Below, piece by piece: positions 35,427-44,776 of a stretch of DNA of 64,000 bases. The DNA is from Oxalicibacterium faecigallinarum (GTDB lineage Bacteria > Pseudomonadota > Gammaproteobacteria > Burkholderiales > Burkholderiaceae_D): positions 1,504,008 through 1,568,007 of the forward strand of contig NZ_BMDI01000001.1 in the NCBI RefSeq assembly GCF_014635705.1. The letters run 5' to 3'. A program made the position numbers and the translations under genes. The notes beneath the pieces were generated by a model. That model was not told where the DNA came from. It searched no databases and was given only the letters and a program-made list of their open reading frames with translations. How positions within the stretch are numbered: the stretch's first letter is position 1; the number at the start of each line of letters is the position of its first letter.

Positions 35427-37046
35427 ATGCTGCCAACACACCTGAGAAAAAATCAGCGCGGTCAAGCGCTGGTTTTTTCTCTCATCACCATGGGCATCAT
35501 CATCCTGGTGATGGTCACGATGTACACCATGGGTCAGCAGGCCATCAGCAAGACCCGCCTGCAAAACACCGCCGATGCCGCCGCTTACAGCGCGATGCAG
35601 GCAGAAGCGCGTGACTATAATTTTTCCGCTTACACCAACCGCGCCATCATCGCCAATCAGGTCGCGGTAGCCCAGGTCGTCGGACTCACATCCTGGGCAC
35701 GCAACATCAATGCGACATATAACGGCCCGGCCTCCTGGGTACCTGAAGTTCTGACTTCACTTGGCGGACCACTTGCCAAGTTCATGTGGACCACGCCGTG
35801 GAAGGTCTATAAAAAGACATCGACCTATCTGCAAAAGGCCATGGACTCGGGTGGTCCGATTGCCGTCAAGGCGATCGATGCGCTGATTACGGTAATCAGC
35901 CTTGCACAAACGATTCACCATTACGGTACGGCGTTGACGATGGGGCAAACCATCGGCCTGGACCCTGCGACCGTTCTGGACAAACTGGTTGGTATCGATT
36001 CCTCTGACCTTGGCGCGACAGCAACTGATTTGCTGAGCTTCAATCCTGCTTACAACATCATCAAGCTCAACGATTCGGATGCGGGATTGAGTACACCTGG
36101 CGTGGTTGCCGGTCTGATCCACATCGTGCAGTGGTTCACCTTCGTCGAGAAAAAAGATCCTCATAAGGCAGCGAATGCCTCGCCTAACGACGGTGCAAAA
36201 AGTGAGCGCATGGCACAGGTCACGATCGACTCACTCGACAAGTTCTCCCGCAATCGCAACACCAAGGATGGGGGGCCGGGCAACTGGATGCCTGCGGAGA
36301 GCATGTACATCTCCCCGGCACCGTTCCTCATCGATCCGACAAGGCTCATTCCCTATCAAAATGGCGCACTCCTGATGTGGCTGTGGCATCGAGGCGGCAC
36401 CGAACTCAAAAGCATCAACAGCGTAAAGAAAACCTGGAGTGCTCTGGACGCCACAGGCTTTACCGGCGCCGCCATTTTCTGGATCAGCATTCTCGGCATC
36501 CCTATTCCGATCCCCATCATTCTGCCGTTCATCCCGATGGGCTGGGGAGCTGCCATGGCGGGCCAAAGTAACGACTTAACGCCGGGCGCGACAAAGAACT
36601 TTGTCGGCACCAATAGTGCTGACTCGTATGGCGGCGTGTACTCCAGCCCCAACACGGGCGCTGCTGCAATGATCCAGCGTGGCAAAAATGCCGGCGCAAG
36701 CATGGGCGGCGCCGCAGGTCTGCGTGCTTACTTTGACGTCAAGAAAATGGACAAGAAGATCGTGACAGCACCGGCACTGATCCTCGAAATCGAGAAGTCT
36801 GGTTCCAAAATCAAGACCAGCAATGCAATCTCGGGCGGTCAGTTCGCGCTGACCAACGGCACAAAAGACAACTACATGCGTGCCCTCAGCAAAGCAGAAG
36901 TTTACTTCTCGCGTGATAAATCCATGTGGCCACGCGCAGATAACAAAACCGAATACGGCAGTCTTTACAGCCCGTATTGGCAAGTCCGTCTTGTACCAAA
37001 TGGTTTCCTCGAACAATATGCCTCGATGAGTTATCACCTATGGTAA
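35427..37046 (+). CDS. TadG-like pilus-assembly protein
   Basis: A 539-residue protein. The N-terminal TadE/G-like segment (QRGQALVFSLITMGIIILVM) is an uncleaved or pilin-like membrane anchor, followed by the typical KTRLQNTADAAAYSAMQAEAR stretch in two parts and a large extracytoplasmic region. A second hydrophobic stretch (about 350-375, FWISILGIPIPIPIILPF) is unusual. TadG-type proteins anchor or tip the Flp pilus in the envelope. It overlaps the next gene by ATGGTAAA. The extracellular part has no domain I can name. Confidence 0.8.
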   Translation: MLPTHLRKNQRGQALVFSLITMGIIILVMVTMYTMGQQAISKTRLQNTADAAAYSAMQAEARDYNFSAYTNRAIIANQVAVAQVVGLTSWARNINATYNGPASWVPEVLTSLGGPLAKFMWTTPWKVYKKTSTYLQKAMDSGGPIAVKAIDALITVISLAQTIHHYGTALTMGQTIGLDPATVLDKLVGIDSSDLGATATDLLSFNPAYNIIKLNDSDAGLSTPGVVAGLIHIVQWFTFVEKKDPHKAANASPNDGAKSERMAQVTIDSLDKFSRNRNTKDGGPGNWMPAESMYISPAPFLIDPTRLIPYQNGALLMWLWHRGGTELKSINSVKKTWSALDATGFTGAAIFWISILGIPIPIPIILPFIPMGWGAAMAGQSNDLTPGATKNFVGTNSADSYGGVYSSPNTGAAAMIQRGKNAGASMGGAAGLRAYFDVKKMDKKIVTAPALILEIEKSGSKIKTSNAISGGQFALTNGTKDNYMRALSKAEVYFSRDKSMWPRADNKTEYGSLYSPYWQVRLVPNGFLEQYASMSYHLW

Positions 37047-37870
37047 AGCGCCTATCCCAACATCGTGGGCAAGCCATGGTCGAATTGCTGATCGTAGCCG
37101 GCTTTGTGCTGATCCCATTGTTTCTTGCCATTCCGCTGCTTGGCAAATATCTGGATGTACGTTCGACTGCCGTACAAGGCGCCAGATACGCCGCATGGGA
37201 ACGCACCGTCTTTTACGGCGGCGATGCTGCTTCCAGTATTGGCTGGGGCAGTTTCACAAACAAATGGAAAGCCAACGAAAAAACGGATGGCGTAATTCAA
37301 GCTGAAATGCGCGCACGTTATTTTTCAGAAACCGGTACCAGCAGTCATTTCTCCAGCAGCGATGCCGGTGCATCGCTTACGCAGAAAGTCCTGTGGCAGG
37401 ACCGTGTCGGCACCAAACTTGCCGACTATCAGGACGTCAGCAATGGCATCGCAAATGGAAAAGCACCTGGCACTCTGAACATCATTCTTGAACCGATTGC
37501 TGATCTTGCCGCAACGCTGGGGCCCTTCACTCTCGAAATGAAAGGTGCATATACAGCGACGGTCAACGTGAATGTCGCTGACATTGACACCAACAGCTTT
37601 CTTCTCAAGTCGACAAAAACCAGTTTCGTTGAAAAAAATGTGCTGCTTGCCAATGGGTGGAACGCAGGCGGCCCGGACGCAACCAATCTCACCAGTGTGA
37701 AACAGCAAGTCAAAGGTCTGACGCCGACGTCGATCATCGCGACGGAAGTGGGTGGCGTCAAGATCATCGACTACGTTCTTGGCGCGTTATCGCTGTTCCT
37801 GCCTGAAGTTTCCAAACTTGAGCCTGGCAAGATCGAACCCGATGTAGTTCCACCGGATCGTCTGAAATGA
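37040..37870 (+). CDS. TadE-like pseudopilin protein
   Basis: A 276-residue protein. The N-terminus RLSQHRGQAMVELLIVAGFV carries the TadE-family G-Q-x-x-V-E signature and a membrane helix ending near residue 35 (LFLAIPLLGKYL), followed by an extracytoplasmic domain of about 235 residues. TadE/F proteins are minor pseudopilins needed for Flp pilus assembly. I chose the ATG at 37040, which overlaps the preceding stop; an in-frame start at 36977 would place 21 irrelevant residues before the pilin-like signal. Confidence 0.8.
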   Translation: MVKRLSQHRGQAMVELLIVAGFVLIPLFLAIPLLGKYLDVRSTAVQGARYAAWERTVFYGGDAASSIGWGSFTNKWKANEKTDGVIQAEMRARYFSETGTSSHFSSSDAGASLTQKVLWQDRVGTKLADYQDVSNGIANGKAPGTLNIILEPIADLAATLGPFTLEMKGAYTATVNVNVADIDTNSFLLKSTKTSFVEKNVLLANGWNAGGPDATNLTSVKQQVKGLTPTSIIATEVGGVKIIDYVLGALSLFLPEVSKLEPGKIEPDVVPPDRLK

Positions 37871-38580
37871 TGACGCACTTCGGTAAATACACACTGCAAC
37901 TGGGCATGCTGGCGATGTGCGGCGTGTCCTCCCTCGCATTTTCTGATCAGTTGAGCTGTCCGGCATTTGTTGAACCAGAAAAAACGAAAACAGAATGGGT
38001 CGCACCTTACATGATCTTTAATGGTGTGCCGATGAGTGTGAAACGTTTCGACAGTGAACAATCACCCGCAGCCATTCTTGCGTTCTATCGACGTGCGTGG
38101 GCACAGCCTGCCGGCCAGCAACAGCCCGTAGAGAACGATGTCCCTCCATGGCAAACGATAGGCGTCGTACAGGGAAAATGTTTTTTTTCGGTGCAAGTAC
38201 AGACAGCCAATCTCTCCGGCTCGACCGGTTTGCTGAGTGCAACGCAAGCAACAGACAAGCCACGCATCATCCCTCCTGAAAAAGCGTTACCGATGATGAC
38301 CGGAAGCCAGGTTGTTAACGACATCGAACATCGCGACCCTGGAAAAACCGCACGCACGCTATTGCTCAGCAATACGTTTTCACCGGAAACCAATGCTGAT
38401 TTCTACCGGCGGACGCTGACCGATCAGGGCTGGAAGATTCTGAACAGTTACCAAATGAAAACGGCCAAGGGACCCGGCATCACCATCGTCCTGAAGAAGC
38501 AGCTGGCCGAAACCAATATTGTGATTACTCGTGAAGGGAGTAACACCATGATCCTGGCCAATCTGGTGGATAAACCATGA
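37867..38580 (+). CDS. Secreted protein of unknown function in the Tad locus
   Basis: A 237-residue protein with a signal peptide (about 1-27, SSLAFSDQLSC). It contains two similar parts of about 75 residues, each with an aromatic pattern reminiscent of a repeated alpha/beta unit (SPAAILAFYRRAW; SPETNADFYRRTL then DQGWKI). A few cysteines may form disulfides. It overlaps the preceding TadE-like gene and the following pilin-like gene by ATGA, so it is part of the Tad machine by context. No known family is recognised. Confidence 0.75.
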   Translation: MMTHFGKYTLQLGMLAMCGVSSLAFSDQLSCPAFVEPEKTKTEWVAPYMIFNGVPMSVKRFDSEQSPAAILAFYRRAWAQPAGQQQPVENDVPPWQTIGVVQGKCFFSVQVQTANLSGSTGLLSATQATDKPRIIPPEKALPMMTGSQVVNDIEHRDPGKTARTLLLSNTFSPETNADFYRRTLTDQGWKILNSYQMKTAKGPGITIVLKKQLAETNIVITREGSNTMILANLVDKP

Positions 38581-38888
38581 AACAGAACATGAGCCGCGCA
38601 CGCCTCCCTCGGTTGGCCAATCGACGCGCCGTGCTTGGTCAATCCATGATCGAGTACATCGTGGTGTTGATGGTCGGCGTACTTGTCCTCGTCGCAGGTG
38701 ACGACCCGCCAATTCAGAAACTGGCCGCTGCGATCCACGAGTACTACACCGATTATTCCTATGGCATGTCAATTGCTCAGATGCCGAACTGCTATTGGGA
38801 AAAATCGGCGCTCTCCATCACTATCAGTGTCGACAAGTGTATCGATTTGAAAGATCCGGAATGGCCAGTTGATGTGACGTTCAACTAA
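38577..38888 (+). CDS. Small pilin-like (class IVb) protein
   Basis: A 103-residue protein. A basic leader (about 1-21) is followed by LGQSMIEYIVVLMVGVLVLVAG, a class IVb prepilin signature (G|x-M-x-E-Y type) with a hydrophobic helix, and a short acidic/aromatic C-terminal domain with two cysteines (MPNCYW, VDKCIDL). It is probably a minor pilin or pseudopilin. Overlaps the previous gene by 4 bases. Confidence 0.78.
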   Translation: MKQNMSRARLPRLANRRAVLGQSMIEYIVVLMVGVLVLVAGDDPPIQKLAAAIHEYYTDYSYGMSIAQMPNCYWEKSALSITISVDKCIDLKDPEWPVDVTFN

Positions 38889-38912
38889 CCGTCACGCCAT
38901 GTTCAACGTCGT

Positions 38913-40055
38913 TTGCAGCACGCAATAAACAGTATTTTTCACAACCTCACAGTCAGATTTTTTGCAGGGTTACACAAATTGAAAATCCAACGCCCCAATA
39001 TCAAGATCAACAAGACGTGGCTGATGCTCATCGCCGCGATCGTATTAGCGTTACTGACTGTCTGGTTGACGCTGCAATACCTCACGCAGAAAGAGCGCAG
39101 CATCGAAGCTGAGATCGAAGCACGTGCACAACAAAATCGCGGGCAGACCGTCGCTGTTGTTGTGCCCACCCGTCCGCTGCCGGTCGGCGCACTGCTGATC
39201 GAATCCTTCGTGGCATCGCGTAATGTACCTGCCGACTTTGTACATGATGATGTCATCACGGTAGAGCAATTCGAACGTTATAAAGGCCAGGCACTTATCC
39301 GTTCGGTACAACGAGGCAAACCACTGCGCATTACCGACGTACACGAAGTGTTTGCCGACTTTTCCGGCACGCTGGAAGCAGGCAAACGCGCCATCACCAT
39401 CAATGTGGATGAAATCAACTCGATGGCTCACATGGTGGAACCCGGCAACATGGTCGATCTGATGCTGGTGCTGTCCGGCACAAGTGACGGTGCAATTGGC
39501 GCTACCAACCAGACGGTGGTTCCCTTCCTCGATCAGGTCAAGGTGTTGGCGACCGGACAGAAAATCCGCCCTGACGATCCGGACATGCAGCCAGGCGATG
39601 ATCGCCGTCGCGGCACTTACAGCACCCTCACACTGGAAGTCACGCCCACGCAAGGTGCCCGCCTGACGCTCGCTGGCGAGCTTGGCAAGATTCGTGCGGT
39701 ACTGCGCAATGGCAACGACAAGCAATCCGTCACCTTTGATTCCGTCAATGCCAACAATCTGATGGAAGACATCATGGAACGTGAACGCAAGGCCGCAACC
39801 GGTCGTTCGCGTAATAACGGCCGTTATGTGGAGTACTTCATCGGGGGCAAGGCTGGTAGCGATGCGGTCGCACCTGTCATCAACATGCCGACTATCCCGG
39901 GCATGGGGCCGGCAATGGCTCCAGGTGCCATGCCGGGACAGAACAGCGTCAGCGCAGTGGACTCCCTGCCAGCCAATGGCATGCCACAGTCACTGACCGA
40001 TCTCGTAAAAATGAGTTATAGCGCCAACGCCGCGCCTGCGACATCTACCAAATAA
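38913..40055 (+). CDS. cpaB: CpaB/RcpC, Flp pilus-assembly protein
   Basis: A 380-residue protein. The N-terminal membrane helix (about 35-57, WLMLIAAIVLALLTVWLTL) is followed by a SAF domain (about 80-150, VVVPTRPLPVGALLI) and an RcpC-type domain (about 155-280, GKRAITINVDEINSMAHMV). The C-terminus is Met/Pro/Gly-rich (PTIPGMGPAMAPGAMPGQN). CpaB links the secretin to the inner-membrane assembly. The start used is TTG at 38913, needed to reach upstream of the membrane helix; a downstream in-frame TTG near residue 23 is possible. Confidence 0.87.
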   Translation: MQHAINSIFHNLTVRFFAGLHKLKIQRPNIKINKTWLMLIAAIVLALLTVWLTLQYLTQKERSIEAEIEARAQQNRGQTVAVVVPTRPLPVGALLIESFVASRNVPADFVHDDVITVEQFERYKGQALIRSVQRGKPLRITDVHEVFADFSGTLEAGKRAITINVDEINSMAHMVEPGNMVDLMLVLSGTSDGAIGATNQTVVPFLDQVKVLATGQKIRPDDPDMQPGDDRRRGTYSTLTLEVTPTQGARLTLAGELGKIRAVLRNGNDKQSVTFDSVNANNLMEDIMERERKAATGRSRNNGRYVEYFIGGKAGSDAVAPVINMPTIPGMGPAMAPGAMPGQNSVSAVDSLPANGMPQSLTDLVKMSYSANAAPATSTK

Positions 40056-40065
40056 AGAGAAAAAC

Positions 40066-41352
40066 ATGTTCAACCGCCTAATTACTCTTTGCACTCTCTG
40101 CTTTCTTGCCGGCTCTGCACAGGCACAAGAAGTTCTTGCGCCGCACAATACGGAAATCGTGATGTTCGTTGGTGAAGTCAAGATTCTCCCAACGGGAAAA
40201 ATCAATCGTATCGCTGTTGGCAACGGCAAGATGTTCACGACATCGGTACTGAGCAACAACGAGCTCCTGCTGATCGGTGAAGCAGCCGGCGATTCTTCAC
40301 TGGTCATCTGGTCAGACAAAAACCAAAAGAGCGTTTATACCGTTCGCGTCAGCCCACGCGACGCCGGCAATGCGTTCAAGAGCGTGACCAGCTTGCTGCA
40401 AGATATGCCCAATGTGGTTGTATCAATGGTCGGCTCCAACGTCGTTATCAGCGGTACTGCCAGCAAGGAGAACCTGACACGCATTGCCACCATCGTCAAA
40501 ATGTATCCGCAGGCGACCAGTGTGGTGCGTGAAGAAGAAGTCTCGATGAAACGCATGGTCTACATGAAAGTACAGATCATCGAGATGAAAAAATCTCTGA
40601 TCGAAAACATCGGTCTGCAATGGCCGGGCTCAGCCGCCGGTCCTATGCTGGGCTTTTCGGGCAACTTCGGCTCAAGCCGTCCAACAGTAGGTGGTGCGCT
40701 GGAAGATATCCTTCCTGTTCCAGGCAAAGGTGGCCTCACGACTTATCTCGGTATTTCATCGCTGATTCAAACCACCCTCAATCTGGCAAAGAACAATGGC
40801 GATGCCTTTACTCTGGCCGAACCTGAACTCAGCGCGCGCAGTGGGGGCGAAGCGAAATTTCTCGCAGGCGGGCAGATCCCTCTGCCGGCAACCTCCGCTC
40901 TCGGCGCCGGCTCTGTGGAATTCAAGGATTACGGTATCCGTCTGACGATCGAGCCCAATGCAGATGAATACGGCAACATCATGGCCAAGATTTCCACAGA
41001 AGTCAGCAGCGTCGATCCTTCCGTTTCCGTTCAACAGATTCCGGGTTTCCTGACGCGTCAATCTCAAAGTGAGATCAACGTCAAGAATGGTCAAACCATT
41101 GTCATGTCCGGTCTGGTCAACACCGAGATGTCCAATGACGCCACCAAAGTACCGGGCATCAGCCGCATTCCGGTTCTGGGTCGTCTGTTCCGCTCCGACA
41201 GTTTCCGCAATGGTCGTACCGATCTGGTTGTTCTTGTAACGCCAACCATCTTCGACCCCACGTCCACCCTCAATCGTGAACGTATCGAAAAAGGCATGGA
41301 TATCCGTGAAAGCTTCGAACGCAAGCTCAACAATCAAGACATCGTAGATTAA
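40066..41352 (+). CDS. cpaC: CpaC/RcpA, Flp pilus secretin
   Basis: A 428-residue outer-membrane secretin. Signal peptide about 1-20 (LAGSAQAQE). The N-terminal secretin/TonB short domain is followed by a BON-like domain (about 100-160, VVVSMVGSNVVISGTA) and the secretin core (about 250-410) with VPGISRIPVLGRLFRS and LVVLVTPTIFDP. It forms the outer-membrane channel for Flp pilin. Ten bases after cpaB. Length is normal for RcpA/CpaC. Confidence 0.9.
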   Translation: MFNRLITLCTLCFLAGSAQAQEVLAPHNTEIVMFVGEVKILPTGKINRIAVGNGKMFTTSVLSNNELLLIGEAAGDSSLVIWSDKNQKSVYTVRVSPRDAGNAFKSVTSLLQDMPNVVVSMVGSNVVISGTASKENLTRIATIVKMYPQATSVVREEEVSMKRMVYMKVQIIEMKKSLIENIGLQWPGSAAGPMLGFSGNFGSSRPTVGGALEDILPVPGKGGLTTYLGISSLIQTTLNLAKNNGDAFTLAEPELSARSGGEAKFLAGGQIPLPATSALGAGSVEFKDYGIRLTIEPNADEYGNIMAKISTEVSSVDPSVSVQQIPGFLTRQSQSEINVKNGQTIVMSGLVNTEMSNDATKVPGISRIPVLGRLFRSDSFRNGRTDLVVLVTPTIFDPTSTLNRERIEKGMDIRESFERKLNNQDIVD

Positions 41353-41361
41353 GGGTTCGAC

Positions 41362-43035
41362 ATGTTGCTTATCGCCGTTACCACTCCCAAAGGGCAGCGT
41401 ACCGAGGAAGAATGCACGATTAACAGTTGCACCATCGGGAAATCAGACGAAAACCGGATCATGCTGCAGGGCTGGACGGTTGGTCGCTCTCACGCGACCA
41501 TTCATCGCCGCAAGGAAGGCGTGTACGTGGAAGACCATCGTTCTTCGGCCGGCACCAAGATCAATGGCGATAAAGTCAGCGGCGAATACGGTCCGCTGAA
41601 ACCGGGTGACAAGATCACCATTTGCGATTACGTACTGGAAGTGCTGGATCTGGAAGAAGAGACGGAGCCGGTCGCGACAGAAGCAGCGCCGGCGGCCAAC
41701 TCAAGCGCGCCAGCAGTGGAGAGCGAAACCAGCGAAGACAAGACCCGCGCGGAAATTGCCGAGACACTGGCCGTCCTCAAGCATCTGCATCAGCAACTCA
41801 TCAAGCAGATGGATTTGCGCCGCGTTGACGTCAATCGTCAGAACGAAGAAGAACTGCGTGCCAATACGCTGGCCATGCTGGAAGAAATCGTCGCGCAGGA
41901 CAAGACCATTCCTGCACATTTCGACCGCAAGATGCTCGTCAAGCGCGTGCTGGACGAAGTGGTCGGTTTGGGCCCGCTGGAAGATCTGATTGCCGACGAT
42001 GGCGTATCCGAGATCATGGTCAACAGCTTTGATGAGATCTTCATCGAGCGTAAGGGTCAGCTGCAAAAATCGTCGATTACCTTTACCAGCAATCAGGCCG
42101 TCCTGAGCGCGATCGAGCGTATCGTGACCCCGATCGGTCGTCGTATCGATGAAAGCTCGCCGATGGTCGATGCGCGCCTGAAAGACGGCTCGCGTGTGAA
42201 TGCGGTGATTCCACCGCTGGCCCTCAAGGGAGCCAACATCACCATCCGTAAATTCTCCAAAAAGAAAATGGTCGGTCAGGATCTGGTGAATTTCGGTTCC
42301 ATGACGCCAGTCATGCTCAACTTCCTCAAGACGGTTGTGGAAGAGAAAGCCAACATCATCATCTCTGGCGGTACCGGTTCGGGTAAAACCACCCTGCTCA
42401 ACGTCATGTCCAGCTACATCCCCAAGGATGAACGTATCGTGACCGTCGAAGATGCTGCCGAACTGCAGTTGAGTCAGCCTAATCTGGTCGGTCTGGAATC
42501 TCGTCCGCCCAACGCCGAAGGCAAAGGGATGGTCAGTATCCGCGATCTGGTCAAGAACTGTTTGCGTATGCGCCCGGATCGTATCGTTGTGGGTGAGTGC
42601 CGTGGCGGTGAAGCACTCGACATGCTGACTGCGATGAACACGGGTCACGATGGCTCGTTGACGACTGCCCACGCCAATACACCACGCGATTGTCTGGCAC
42701 GTATCGAGGTCATGGTCATGATGGCAGGCATGGACTTGCCGATTCGCGCCATCCGCGAACAGATCGCTTCCGCCGTCCGTTTCATCGTGCAGCAGAACCG
42801 TTTTGCCTGCGGTACCCGAAAAATCACGCACATCACGGAAGTCACCGGCATGGAAGGTGACATCATCCAGTTACAGGATATCTATCTCTACAAACGCGAA
42901 GGCTTTGGCCCGGATGGAAAAGTACGGGGGCAGCACGTCGCAACCGGCCAGATTCCCGAGTTCTACGAAGAACTGCAGAGCCGTGGTCTGGAAATCGATT
43001 TCAGCATGTTTGACGCGAAGGACAAACGCCTGTGA
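41362..43035 (+). CDS. tadA: TadA/CpaF pilus ATPase with N-terminal FHA domain
   Basis: A 557-residue protein. Residues about 1-95 are an FHA domain (CTIGKSDENRIML, GRSHATIHRR, the phospho-Thr pocket, and a KINGDKV strand). A Glu/Ala/Pro-rich linker (about 96-130) follows, then the full CpaF/TadA secretion ATPase. Walker A GGTGSGKTT is at 336-344, the Asp box in IVTVEDAAELQL, Walker B in RIVVGECRGGEALDML, and the His box in TTAHANTPRDCL. The hexamer powers pilus extension and retraction. An FHA domain fused to this ATPase is not the usual TadA form. Overlaps tadB by 4 bases. Confidence 0.93.
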   Translation: MLLIAVTTPKGQRTEEECTINSCTIGKSDENRIMLQGWTVGRSHATIHRRKEGVYVEDHRSSAGTKINGDKVSGEYGPLKPGDKITICDYVLEVLDLEEETEPVATEAAPAANSSAPAVESETSEDKTRAEIAETLAVLKHLHQQLIKQMDLRRVDVNRQNEEELRANTLAMLEEIVAQDKTIPAHFDRKMLVKRVLDEVVGLGPLEDLIADDGVSEIMVNSFDEIFIERKGQLQKSSITFTSNQAVLSAIERIVTPIGRRIDESSPMVDARLKDGSRVNAVIPPLALKGANITIRKFSKKKMVGQDLVNFGSMTPVMLNFLKTVVEEKANIIISGGTGSGKTTLLNVMSSYIPKDERIVTVEDAAELQLSQPNLVGLESRPPNAEGKGMVSIRDLVKNCLRMRPDRIVVGECRGGEALDMLTAMNTGHDGSLTTAHANTPRDCLARIEVMVMMAGMDLPIRAIREQIASAVRFIVQQNRFACGTRKITHITEVTGMEGDIIQLQDIYLYKREGFGPDGKVRGQHVATGQIPEFYEELQSRGLEIDFSMFDAKDKRL

Positions 43036-43883
43036 ACAGCCTGGCCTTGCTCATCGCAGTTGGCTTGCTGACTGCTTTTGTCCTTGCCTACATCGCACTG
43101 CAAGGCGTCCGTGCTGTGCTGGCGAGACAGCGATCGCAGTTGGAAATGTCGACCAAGACTACCTTGGCCGACATGTTCATCTTTCTGGATCCCACGACCA
43201 TTTTCTATTACAACATGGCCGCGCTGGTCGTCGTTCCAACATTGGTCTGGTTGTTCACAAGTAATCCGGTCTTCGTCACCTTCTCCGCCATTGCAACGCT
43301 GATCCTGCCGAAGGTTTACATCAAGGCGCTGAGCACACGCCGTCTCAAGCGCTTTGAAGAACAGTTGCCGGACGCGCTGCTAATGATCTCCGGCGCCATG
43401 CGTGCAGGCGCCAGTCTCAACGTTGCAATGGAATCCATGGTGAAGGAGCAACGACCACCGTTGAGTCAGGAATTCGAGCTTCTCTTGCGTGAACAACGGC
43501 TGGGCGTGGACTTTGATACGGCGCTGGTCAACATGGAGAAACGCAATCCTTTACAGGATTTTTCTCTGGTTGTCTCGGGCCTGCGCATCTCGCGCGAGGT
43601 CGGCGGCAATCTGGCTGAAATTCTCGAGTCACTAGCAACCACGCTACGTGACAAGGCCACGATGGAGGGCAAGATTCGCAGCCTGACAGCACAAGGCAAG
43701 ATGCAAGGTCTGATCATGTCCTGCCTGCCATTGCTGATCATGGCAGCACTGAACTGGCTGGAACCCAAAGCCATGGGCATGATGTTCACGACCCTATTCG
43801 GCTGGATCACGCTGGCCGTCATTCTGACCATGATCGTGATCGGCTATCTGCTCATCCGCAAAATCACCAATATCGACGTCTAA
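43032..43883 (+). CDS. tadB: TadB, inner-membrane platform protein
   Basis: A 283-residue protein with membrane helices near residues 5-25, 55-75, 80-100 and two at the C-terminus, and a T2SS_F (GspF) domain around 115-240 (LPDALLMISGAMRAGASLN, REVGGNLAEILESLA). It pairs with TadC to form the pilus assembly platform. GTG start overlapping the tadA stop. Confidence 0.9.
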   Translation: MNSLALLIAVGLLTAFVLAYIALQGVRAVLARQRSQLEMSTKTTLADMFIFLDPTTIFYYNMAALVVVPTLVWLFTSNPVFVTFSAIATLILPKVYIKALSTRRLKRFEEQLPDALLMISGAMRAGASLNVAMESMVKEQRPPLSQEFELLLREQRLGVDFDTALVNMEKRNPLQDFSLVVSGLRISREVGGNLAEILESLATTLRDKATMEGKIRSLTAQGKMQGLIMSCLPLLIMAALNWLEPKAMGMMFTTLFGWITLAVILTMIVIGYLLIRKITNIDV

Positions 43884-43885
43884 TC

Positions 43886-44776
43886 ATGATCTTATCCAAC
43901 TCACTCGTTGCTTTGCTCATTGGCGTCTCGGTGTGCGTGACGATTCTGCTCTTCACCTTCAGTTTCAACAAGCTGAAATCGGAAGTGCCGGAAGAAGAAC
44001 GCGAGTACATGGATCCGCTCCCGCCGGTCCTGCGCCTCTCCTGGCCCATCATCACCTTCATCGAGTATCACTTCTGTTCCCGCCTGCCACCCGCCTGGCT
44101 GGAAAAAACGCATAAGCGTCTGCAGGAAACCGGTGTCGGCTACATTCTCAGCGCCGAACAGTTCTATGCAGTCCGTACCTTCGCGACCATCGTTGCATTC
44201 GGACTGACTCTTTTCTGCCTGAAAGCACTGGATCACTCTTCGCCAAGCATCCTGCTCGGCATGACCTTGCTCGGTAACTTTTATCCTCTGATCTGGCTAG
44301 GCGATGTACGCAAGCGCCGTGAAAAAGCAATTCTGAAAGCATTGCCCGTCTACCTGGACTTCATCACGCTGGCAGTCGAGGCAGGCCTCAATCTGACCGG
44401 TGCAATCAAACAGGCGATGGACAAGGGACCTGCCGGTCCATTACGGAACGAATTTCAGATGATCTCGCGCGATCTGCGTGCGGGCGTGCCACGTGCCGAT
44501 GCGTTGCGTCGCATGGAAGCACGTCTGAACATGAAGGAAATCACCAGTTTTGTCGGCACCGTGATTCAGGCAGAAAAGATGGGAGCCAGTGTTGGCGCGG
44601 CTCTGCGCGTGCAATCCCAACAACGCCGCACCGAGCGCTTTCAGCGCGCCGAGAAACTGGCGATGGAAGCGCCGGTGAAACTGATTCTGCCCCTGATTGC
44701 TTTCATTTTCCCGGTCACCTTTCTGGTGCTGGCCTTCCCGATCGTGGTCAAATTCATGGAAGAAGGCATGCTGTGA
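43886..44776 (+). CDS. tadC: TadC, inner-membrane platform protein
   Basis: A 296-residue GspF-family protein with helices near 8-30, 100-120, 123-145 and 265-290, and a T2SS_F domain at about 155-280 (LPVYLDFITLAVEAGLNLT, TSFVGTVIQAEKMGASVG). It partners TadB. Two bases after tadB and overlapping the DUF192 gene by 4 bases. Confidence 0.9.
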   Translation: MILSNSLVALLIGVSVCVTILLFTFSFNKLKSEVPEEEREYMDPLPPVLRLSWPIITFIEYHFCSRLPPAWLEKTHKRLQETGVGYILSAEQFYAVRTFATIVAFGLTLFCLKALDHSSPSILLGMTLLGNFYPLIWLGDVRKRREKAILKALPVYLDFITLAVEAGLNLTGAIKQAMDKGPAGPLRNEFQMISRDLRAGVPRADALRRMEARLNMKEITSFVGTVIQAEKMGASVGAALRVQSQQRRTERFQRAEKLAMEAPVKLILPLIAFIFPVTFLVLAFPIVVKFMEEGML

